From: Spirochaetota bacterium
GTDB taxonomy: Bacteria; Spirochaetota; B62-G9; DRHN01
DNA length: 39,284 nt
NCBI GenBank assembly: GCA_020342115.1
Contig: CP070841.1
Coordinates: 3,486,212-3,525,495 of the forward strand
Direction: 5' to 3'
Positions 33,116-39,284 of the stretch are shown here, in pieces (positions within the stretch are counted from its first letter, which is position 1; each line of letters opens with the position of its first letter). The position numbers and the translations under genes are program-made. The notes under the pieces were generated by a model that saw only the letters and a program-made list of their open reading frames with translations, was not told the DNA's origin and ran no database searches.

Positions 33116-34561
33116 ATGGTATTTTTTATTGAAAAATTAACAAGACCAACGGTGTTGAATAATGAAGAAATTTTAAAAATCCATGAGAATTCACTGAAAG
33201 TGTTGGAAGATACCGGGATGTATATAGATAACGACGAGGTATTGAAGACGTGCCTTGACATGGGATTGAATGCAGAACTCAACAAGAAGATTGTAAAATT
33301 TCCTCGTGATGTTGTTGAAAAAAGTTTACAGAGTATTCCCAAGGAAATAAAACTGTATAATCGTTCAGGTGATCTGGCTACGGAGTTGGGAAGAGTCAAA
33401 GGTAACTTTACAAGCGGCCATAATGCAATTTATGTATATGATTATGATACCAATGAGAGAAGAAATGCCACAAAAGATGATGTAGGTAAATTCGCAGTAT
33501 TATCAGACTATCATCCAGATATCGATATCGTAGGAATTCAGGCTATGCCTCAGGATGTCAAAGCAGAATCTTCTCTTGTACATGCTGTGGATGCAGTGTT
33601 TAATAACACTGAAAAACATATCTTTTTTTCTCCTGAGAGAGCAGAAGTTGCTGATGCAATTTTTAATATTGCAGAAGTAGCGACAGACAGCAGCGACCTG
33701 GGTGGCAGGTCTCCTCTGACCTGCCAGTTATCACCGACATCACCCCTGACATGGGAAAAAGGTGCAATCGAAGCACTGAGTTCAACAGTAAAAAAGGGAG
33801 TGCCTCTGTGCCTTCTTCCACAGCCATTTACCGGGGTTACTTCTCCATATACTTTAGCCGGGCACATCACAATACATAATGCAGAAACCCTTTCAGGTAT
33901 TGTTTTCAGTCAGCTGATTAATCCAGGGTCTGCTGTCATTTATGGAAGCGCCTGGTCCACTTTTGATATGAGAACGGCCAATGTATTGATCGGTTCACCC
34001 GAAACAGTGCTATTGAGAATAGCGGGATCACAGATGGCTGAGTTTTATCACATACCTTATCATACTATTGCTCCTGACACTGACGCACACATAATGGATG
34101 AACAGCTGGCCTGGGAAAAATTTGCAACTACGTGGGGTGCATATCTTGCAGATTCGGACCTCATAGTGAATGGGGGTTTATATAGTACCGGGCTCACTGT
34201 GAGCTTTGAACAATTGATATTGGATAGTGAAATGGTTTCGTATATAAAAAGACTGTTCCGCGGTATTAAAGTAGATGATGATACACTCGCACAGGATGTA
34301 ATTGAAAAACTCGGACCGAGGGGTAACTACCTGGCAGATGAACATACACTGATGCATCTCGGTCAAGGAGAACACTGGGAGCCAATGGTATCGACGAGGG
34401 AAATATATGAAAATTGGAAGACAAAGGGAATGAAAGACATTGTGCATAAGGCTCATGAGAAGGCAACCTCAATAATGGAGAATCACAGAGTGAGTGAGCT
34501 TTCGGATAACAAGAGAAAAGAGATCGTAAAAATAATTGATAATTTTGAGAGCAGTATATGA
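33116..34561 (+). CDS. MttB-superfamily corrinoid methyltransferase, copy 5
   Basis: A 481-residue non-pyrrolysine MttB homologue in the 'QxxWEK' sub-lineage (Q330, W333, E334). It shares MPQDVKAE, TSPYTLAG/NAETLSG and GSAWSTFDMRTAN with copies 3 and 4. It lies 54 bp after the dehydrogenase and directly ahead of the only corrinoid-protein gene (41 bp gap), the arrangement seen for mttB-mttC pairs, so these two are the likeliest cognate partners. The ATG at 33116 has only a weak Shine-Dalgarno. The N terminus (FFIEKLTRPTVLNNEEILKIHEN) is a few residues longer than in copy 4. Substrate is unknown. Confidence 0.92.
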   Translation: MVFFIEKLTRPTVLNNEEILKIHENSLKVLEDTGMYIDNDEVLKTCLDMGLNAELNKKIVKFPRDVVEKSLQSIPKEIKLYNRSGDLATELGRVKGNFTSGHNAIYVYDYDTNERRNATKDDVGKFAVLSDYHPDIDIVGIQAMPQDVKAESSLVHAVDAVFNNTEKHIFFSPERAEVADAIFNIAEVATDSSDLGGRSPLTCQLSPTSPLTWEKGAIEALSSTVKKGVPLCLLPQPFTGVTSPYTLAGHITIHNAETLSGIVFSQLINPGSAVIYGSAWSTFDMRTANVLIGSPETVLLRIAGSQMAEFYHIPYHTIAPDTDAHIMDEQLAWEKFATTWGAYLADSDLIVNGGLYSTGLTVSFEQLILDSEMVSYIKRLFRGIKVDDDTLAQDVIEKLGPRGNYLADEHTLMHLGQGEHWEPMVSTREIYENWKTKGMKDIVHKAHEKATSIMENHRVSELSDNKRKEIVKIIDNFESSI

Positions 34562-34602
34562 TTTAACAATCCAGCTGATAGGAGGAGAAGATAAAAAATT
34601 CA

Positions 34603-35244
34603 ATGCAACCAACAATAGAAACTCTACGAAAGGCGATCCAAGAATATAACAGTGGGCTGGCCTTGAAAACAGCACAAGAGATTGTAGATCAAAAGATTGA
34701 TCCACTTGTTGCCATTAATGCAATGACTGAGACTATCAGAGAAATAGGTGAAGCTTTTGGGCAGGGAAAATTATGGTTGCCTGACCTTGTTGGAGCTTCA
34801 GATGCGATGCAGGCTGCGTTACCGGTATTGGATGAAGAGATACAAAGAAGGGGTGAGCATAGAGATACGAGAGGTGTGGTCATTGTTGGCGCTGTATTCG
34901 GTGATATACACAGTATTGGCAAGACGATGGTTGCAGCACTGCTGACAGCATCCGGATTTCAAGTGGAAGATTTAGGTGTTAACATTCAATCAGAGCAATT
35001 TATTGAGGCAATAAAGAGCCACAATGCAGATATTCTGGCAATGTCCGCACTCATGACGACAACCATTGCGGAGCAAAAGAAGGTAATTGAAGTGCTTAAA
35101 GAAACAGGCCTGAGGGAAAAGGTAAAAGTTATGGTTGGAGGAGCAGCAGTAACCGAGGAGTTTGCAAAAGATATTGGGGCTGATGGATATGATCCTACTG
35201 CACCGGGTGCTGTAGAGCTTGCAATGAAACTGATCGGAAAATAA
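34603..35244 (+). CDS. Methyltransferase cognate corrinoid protein (MttC/MtbC-like)
   Basis: A 213-residue methyl carrier. Residues about 1-85 form the helical cap domain (IETLRKAIQEY, then IDPLVAINAM, LWLPDLVGASDAM). Residues 87-213 are the cobalamin-binding Rossmann domain. The DxHxxG signature is present as D101-I-H103-S-I-G, so H103 should replace dimethylbenzimidazole as the lower cobalt ligand. GGAAVTEEFA later in the fold closes the nucleotide-loop pocket. It accepts a methyl group from an MttB partner and passes it to a second methyltransferase. GGAGGAG is 15 bases from the ATG, a rather long spacing. It sits between MttB copies 5 and 6 and is the only corrinoid protein in the window. 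Confidence 0.95.
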   Translation: MQPTIETLRKAIQEYNSGLALKTAQEIVDQKIDPLVAINAMTETIREIGEAFGQGKLWLPDLVGASDAMQAALPVLDEEIQRRGEHRDTRGVVIVGAVFGDIHSIGKTMVAALLTASGFQVEDLGVNIQSEQFIEAIKSHNADILAMSALMTTTIAEQKKVIEVLKETGLREKVKVMVGGAAVTEEFAKDIGADGYDPTAPGAVELAMKLIGK

Positions 35245-35320
35245 AAAGAGCTTATATTCTGATAGTGGTATTCGGGAAAATTAATAGATTCAATTCTCAC
35301 TCGCACAGGAAATAAAACGT

Positions 35321-36769
35321 ATGTTGAGAGGCTTTGAACGTAAAATTAAACCTATGGATATAGTATCCGCACGCGAGGTTGAACAGATACACAAAGAAAC
35401 CCTAAAGGTCCTTGAGCGAACAGGTATAAACTTTCTGCATCAAAATAGCCTCGAGCTCATGAAGGATGGAGGCTGCAGCGTAGATTCTGATACAAAAAGG
35501 GTTAAAATCCCAGGCTGGCTGGTTGAAGAATGCATTAAGAAAACTCCAGGCAGCTTCGAGTTAAAGGCTAGGGATCGAAAGAATGATTTGAACGTTGGAG
35601 GGAATAGGCTATACTACCTTGCTGGTGCTGGAATGAGAATTGCAGACCTGGATACTTGGGAGGCTAGAGCAGCAACGCTGAAAGAATTGGATGAGGCTAC
35701 AGTTGTCAATGATGCGCTTGACAGTGTGCATCTCGTTGCTGATACAGGACCCTATACGGATATCGTTGACGTGCCTCCTATTATGGCTTCACTGTTTGAT
35801 ATTGCAAGTCATCTCAGGAATACGACAAAGATCACAATTGTTGATAACGGCAACAATTATGAGACCTTTCACATAAAAATGGCAGAGGTTGTGGGTTGCG
35901 ACATGCTCCCCTTTATAGGTTCATCGGCACCTCTGACTTATGATGAAGCGACATGTGAAGCAGTTTTCAGATATTCAGAAGTCAGTTTTCCCTTCTTCCT
36001 GATAAGCAGTGATATGATGGGAGGTACTAGCCCTGCTACTATAGCTGGATCCTTGGTTACGACGAATGCCGAGATACTGGCAGGAGTAGTATTGATTCAG
36101 TTATTGAAACCTGGGACCGGGATAATAGCGGGAGATTATGCAATGCCACTGGATATGCGATCCGGACATCCATGTTTTTGCGATCTGGGCTCAGCGCTCC
36201 ATACCGCGGCATTTACCCAGATAATGCGCAGGTATGATATACCAGCGTTTGCAAACTGTCCTGGCATGAGCAGTTCAAAAGAAATAGATGTTCAATCCGG
36301 TTATGAGAGGGCTATGTCAACTCTTGCAGCTGCGTTATTCGGAGCACATATGATTGTTCTTCACGGTACGATCTATGGTGAGTATTCTTATCACCCTGTA
36401 GGGGCAGTACTGGATGATGATATAGCTACCTGGGCAGGACGTATGATTGAGGGATTTTATGTGAATAAAGAAACTCTTGCCGGAGATCTCATTGATGAGG
36501 TTGGACCTATCCCCGGCTCGTTTCTTAACACTCCACACACGAGAAAATGGTGGAAGAGTCAACGATTCATGCCCAAAACAGCTGATAGGTTGTCATATCC
36601 TGAGTGGATGAAGGCTGACAAAAAAACCGCCATAGAGTACGCAAAGGACAGAGTGGAAGAAATACTTTCCTCACACAGGGTGCCTCCTTTAGCGAAAGAC
36701 CAGGATGAGGAAATAAATAACATTTTAAAAGAGGCTCAGGAATATTACAAAAAGAAAGGCTTGCTGTAA
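35321..36769 (+). CDS. MttB-superfamily corrinoid methyltransferase, copy 6
   Basis: A 482-residue non-pyrrolysine MttB homologue of the 'QxGxE' sub-lineage (Q325-S-G-Y-E), thus nearer copies 1 and 2 than its neighbour copy 5. The N terminus has SAREVEQIHKETLKVLERTGI; the barrel motif reads GGTSPATIAG then NAEILAGVVLIQLLKPG. The ATG at 35321 follows AGGA at eight bases; the first ten residues are not conserved, so a start at the Met of PMDIVS is also possible. It is 76 bp behind the corrinoid-protein gene and the last methyltransferase of the cluster. An MttB of each lineage therefore flanks the shared carrier, which may serve both. Confidence 0.92.
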   Translation: MLRGFERKIKPMDIVSAREVEQIHKETLKVLERTGINFLHQNSLELMKDGGCSVDSDTKRVKIPGWLVEECIKKTPGSFELKARDRKNDLNVGGNRLYYLAGAGMRIADLDTWEARAATLKELDEATVVNDALDSVHLVADTGPYTDIVDVPPIMASLFDIASHLRNTTKITIVDNGNNYETFHIKMAEVVGCDMLPFIGSSAPLTYDEATCEAVFRYSEVSFPFFLISSDMMGGTSPATIAGSLVTTNAEILAGVVLIQLLKPGTGIIAGDYAMPLDMRSGHPCFCDLGSALHTAAFTQIMRRYDIPAFANCPGMSSSKEIDVQSGYERAMSTLAAALFGAHMIVLHGTIYGEYSYHPVGAVLDDDIATWAGRMIEGFYVNKETLAGDLIDEVGPIPGSFLNTPHTRKWWKSQRFMPKTADRLSYPEWMKADKKTAIEYAKDRVEEILSSHRVPPLAKDQDEEINNILKEAQEYYKKKGLL

Positions 36770-36891
36770 TTAGGAGAACATATATAATGTTGTTTTATAA
36801 ATAAATGCAAGATTCAATTTTAGAGTAAGTATTTATATTTATAGCATAACAATTTAAATCAGAGTTATAAATTAGAAAGGCATTTCATAAC

Positions 36892-37998
36892 ATGGGAAAA
36901 GAGTTAGAAATAGAACTAAGAAATATTACAAAAGTGTTTGGCAGTGTTGTAGCCGTAAATGATGTTGATGTTAAGATTAAATTTGGTGAATTTTTTTCTT
37001 TATTAGGACCTTCAGGTTGTGGAAAAACCACAACGCTTCGAATGATCGCAGGACTGGAGAAACCAACCAGGGGAAGAATTTTTCTTTTTGGGAATGATGT
37101 CACAGACACTCCTGCGTATCTTCGGGAAGTAAATACGGTTTTTCAGGATTATGCAATATTTCCTCATATGAATGTCTACGAAAATATCTATTTTCCTTTG
37201 AAAATGAGAAAAATATCCAAGGACCTCGCTCACCCAAAGATCGTAAATATCATGAAGCTCGTAAATATGGGAGGATTTGAGAAAAGATATTCAAGCCAGC
37301 TCTCTGGCGGACAGAGACAGAGAATAGCATTGGCGCGAGCTCTGGTGAATGAACCAAGGGCGCTACTGCTTGATGAACCCCTCGGGGCGCTGGATTTCAA
37401 GTTAAGGGTTGCCATGCAGAATGTCCTGAAAGATATTCAGAGGAGATTGAGTATCACCTTTGTATATGTGACGCATGATCAAACAGAGGCAATTACGATG
37501 AGTGACCGTATTGCGGTCATGAAAGATGGTCTGATTCATCAAATAGGAACACCAGAGGAAATATATAATGATCCTAAAACTGCTTTTGTTGCTTCATTTA
37601 TTGGTGAGATGAATTTCTTAAATGGGAAAGTGGAAAAAATATCTTCAGACACTATTGACGTTTTAGTAGCAAATCAAAAAATACAATGTAAAAGTCCCGA
37701 TATTGAGATGGCTCAAGGTGATGATGTGCTTGTTTGTGTGCGTCCAGAAAAGATCCATATAAATCCTTCGAGTAAGATGCACAATGTGCTCAAAACAAAG
37801 ATAAGCAGGGTTGTTTTCAGAGGAGACGACTATGAAATAACTTCGATTTTCAACGATTCTTCAATTCGTTCGGTTGTTGGCTATACAACCTGGGATAAAT
37901 CGCATACAGTTGGGACCGAGATAAAAATTGGATGGGAAGCTTTTAATTCTATAGTGTATCCACTTAACATGCAGGATGATATTGTGAAATACGCATGA
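36892..37998 (+). CDS. potA: ABC transporter ATP-binding protein, PotA type
   Basis: A 368-residue ATPase with Walker A GPSGCGKTT (about 39-47), Q-loop FQDYAIFPHM, signature LSGGQ (137-141), Walker B ending in D161-E162 and the switch histidine in VTHDQTEA. The C-terminal 130 residues form TOBE-type regulatory barrels (VCVRPEKIHI). Together with the two permeases downstream this is a spermidine/putrescine-family (PotABCD) importer, a group that also takes up other cationic or quaternary-amine compounds, so the true ligand is uncertain. The 122 bp gap before it is A/T-rich without a convincing promoter. It is not the usual MsmK-type ATPase of CUT1 sugar systems, although cross-use with the orphan permeases cannot be excluded. 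Confidence 0.9.
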   Translation: MGKELEIELRNITKVFGSVVAVNDVDVKIKFGEFFSLLGPSGCGKTTTLRMIAGLEKPTRGRIFLFGNDVTDTPAYLREVNTVFQDYAIFPHMNVYENIYFPLKMRKISKDLAHPKIVNIMKLVNMGGFEKRYSSQLSGGQRQRIALARALVNEPRALLLDEPLGALDFKLRVAMQNVLKDIQRRLSITFVYVTHDQTEAITMSDRIAVMKDGLIHQIGTPEEIYNDPKTAFVASFIGEMNFLNGKVEKISSDTIDVLVANQKIQCKSPDIEMAQGDDVLVCVRPEKIHINPSSKMHNVLKTKISRVVFRGDDYEITSIFNDSSIRSVVGYTTWDKSHTVGTEIKIGWEAFNSIVYPLNMQDDIVKYA

Positions 37999-38040
37999 CA
38001 GAATTATTCTGATATGAAGTAGAGGGGTTTAAAATTTCGA

Positions 38041-38904
38041 ATGAAAAAATCGAAAAGATCTAAAATACCAAGCTCATATGTTCTTGGTATACCAATCTCT
38101 ATATGGCTAATAATACTTGTAATAACTCCTGTAATACTGATGTTTATCATGGGTTTTAGATTAAAAGAGGGATACGATGTAACAGATACCTTTACACTGG
38201 CAAACTATATGCAGTTTGCCAAGAACCCTTCATACTGGAAAGTGTTACTGAAAACTTTCAGAATGTCTCTTACAGTTTCGTGCTGTGCAATTTTACTTTC
38301 ATATCCTCTTGCCTATTTTGTCTCCAGAAAAATGAAAAAATTTAAAGAATTGCTGTTCATGTTAATAATCATACCCTTGTGGGTTAGTTATCTGGTCAGA
38401 ATAATTGCCTGGAGGACCATTCTGGGAAACAGGGGGTTAATTAACACTTTATTGATGACAGTTGGATTGACCAATGAACCTTTGAAATTCTTTTTATATA
38501 ATGAAATTGCCGTTGTTATCACTTTAACGTATATCGCGGTTCCCTTTGTATTTATCCCATTGTATACAGTATTGGAAAAGATACCTAAAAATTTGCTTGA
38601 TGCATCGAATGATCTTGGAGCAAATGAATTCAGAACTTTTTTGAATGTTATACTTCCTATATCCAGTCCTGGACTGCTTACTGGATTTATGCTTTCATTT
38701 TTAATTGCATTGGGCGACTATATTATACCTGCGCAACTGGGTGGATCTAGAGGAATGATGTTCGGGAATATTGTCTGGTCCCAATTTGGGTTTGCATCAA
38801 ATTGGCCCATGGGATCGGTAATGGGTTTCGTTTTATTCTTTATTGCCGCTATTATTTTAGCAATCAGTCAAAAATTCGGCTATAGACAGGGAACAATAGA
38901 ATGA
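38041..38904 (+). CDS. potB: ABC transporter permease, PotB type
   Basis: A 287-residue integral membrane protein with about six helices. The first is residues 13-38 (VLGIPISIWLIILVITPVILMF), and the typical YPLAYFVSRK lies after the second. The ATPase-docking loop at about 180-207 reads PKNLLDASNDLGANEFRTFLNVILP. The ending GDYIIPAQLGGSRGMMFGNIV is characteristic of PotB/PotH-type permeases. The ATG at 38041 is 42 bp after the ATPase gene with AGAGGGG upstream. It pairs with the partial PotC-type permease that follows 25 bp later. Confidence 0.9.
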   Translation: MKKSKRSKIPSSYVLGIPISIWLIILVITPVILMFIMGFRLKEGYDVTDTFTLANYMQFAKNPSYWKVLLKTFRMSLTVSCCAILLSYPLAYFVSRKMKKFKELLFMLIIIPLWVSYLVRIIAWRTILGNRGLINTLLMTVGLTNEPLKFFLYNEIAVVITLTYIAVPFVFIPLYTVLEKIPKNLLDASNDLGANEFRTFLNVILPISSPGLLTGFMLSFLIALGDYIIPAQLGGSRGMMFGNIVWSQFGFASNWPMGSVMGFVLFFIAAIILAISQKFGYRQGTIE

Positions 38905-38929
38905 AGCTGTGTCTTTATAAGGATAAAAA

Positions 38930-39284
38930 TTGAAACAAATTAAAGAGAAAAGCAAAGAGTCGCGATCCCCATTTTTGAAAATTTATACAATACTAATTTA
39001 TCTATTTCTCTATCTGCCACTTTTTGTAGTATTAATTTTTTCTTTCAGCCCTTCAAAAACTATATATGGAATGTCTGGTTTGACACTCAACTGGTATGGT
39101 AAACTGTTTTCTGATCGTGGATTATTACTATCACTCTTGCACTCTCTTGAGGTTAGTATTATTGCCGTTAGTATTGCGATAGTTTTAGGGACATTTGGAG
39201 CGTTCTTCCTTGTAAGAGTTAAATTTCCGGCCAAAGGGCTCTTTACTACTATTTGTCGATTGCCTCTTGTATTGCCAGGAATCA
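38930..39284 (+). CDS. potC: ABC transporter permease, PotC type (3' end cut by window)
   Basis: An open frame from a TTG at 38930 (AAGGA eight bases before) runs off the end of the window, giving the first 118 residues. It has a hydrophilic start, a first helix (YTILIYLFLYLPLFVVLIFSF) and then the PotC hallmark SPSKTIYG and LNWYGKLF, followed by a second helix and VKFPAKGLF. It is the expected partner of the PotB-type permease 25 bp upstream. A substrate-binding protein (PotD type) probably follows beyond the window. An in-frame ATG (in YGMSG) is too far in to be the start. Confidence 0.85.
   Translation, partial: MKQIKEKSKESRSPFLKIYTILIYLFLYLPLFVVLIFSFSPSKTIYGMSGLTLNWYGKLFSDRGLLLSLLHSLEVSIIAVSIAIVLGTFGAFFLVRVKFPAKGLFTTICRLPLVLPGI

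Noticed and set aside
13023-36769. Pyrrolysine (in-frame UAG) in the MttB homologues
   Set aside because: All six run full length (469-482 residues) without an internal stop. Copy 3 ends with TAG, but a TGA follows two codons later and the protein is already complete.
1-39284. tRNA, rRNA, insertion sequence or phage genes
   Set aside because: No transposase, integrase or structural-RNA pattern was seen on either strand.

Overview
This looks like bacterial chromosomal DNA from a diderm anaerobe, moderately A/T-rich. The organism is not identified by the sequence. A spirochaete-like host (Spirochaetota) is my best guess: MttB-family expansions and sugar ABC systems are common there, and both binding proteins carry ordinary type I signal peptides without a lipobox, as expected for a periplasm. 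There is no rRNA, tRNA, CRISPR array, transposase or integrase.

Layout. (1) 1-2796 is a housekeeping edge: the 3' part of a DUF362 ferredoxin-type protein, elongation factor P (efp) and a TPR/one-helix membrane protein. (2) 2875-4740, minus strand: an aldose-epimerase-fold protein and a hydroxypyruvate-isomerase-like TIM barrel, with a good promoter. (3) 4945-15910, plus strand: one long probable operon with a CUT1-type sugar ABC transporter (binding protein plus two permeases, no ATPase), an M24 creatinase/prolidase-type hydrolase, a zinc alcohol dehydrogenase, a TIM-barrel isomerase, a class III aminotransferase, a cupin and two MttB-superfamily methyltransferases. (4) 15921-16982, minus: a URO-D-fold methyltransferase. 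(5) 17516-20846, plus: a second, paralogous copy of the transporter. (6) 20859-23054, minus: an isochorismatase-family hydrolase and a third MttB homologue that appears to start at AUU. (7) 23586-36769, plus: URO-D, MttB, DegT aminotransferase, URO-D, fucose/arabinose-isomerase-like protein, DegT, Gfo/Idh/MocA dehydrogenase, MttB, corrinoid protein, MttB. (8) 36892-39284: PotA-, PotB- and the start of PotC-type ABC components.

The unifying theme is corrinoid-dependent methyl transfer: six non-pyrrolysine MttB homologues of two recognisable sub-lineages, three URO-D-fold proteins and one cognate-type corrinoid protein. They are interleaved with carbohydrate-type importers and sugar, amino-sugar and aldehyde enzymes. 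The simplest reading is a catabolic island that imports one or several methylated compounds (quaternary or tertiary amines, possibly on a sugar or cyclitol skeleton), removes methyl groups onto a corrinoid protein, passes them to a C1 carrier, and processes the remaining skeleton by oxidation, transamination and isomerisation. The substrate cannot be read from the sequence. The island has no recognisable transcription regulator, corrinoid-reactivating (RamA-like) ATPase or sugar-transporter ATPase, so those must be encoded elsewhere.
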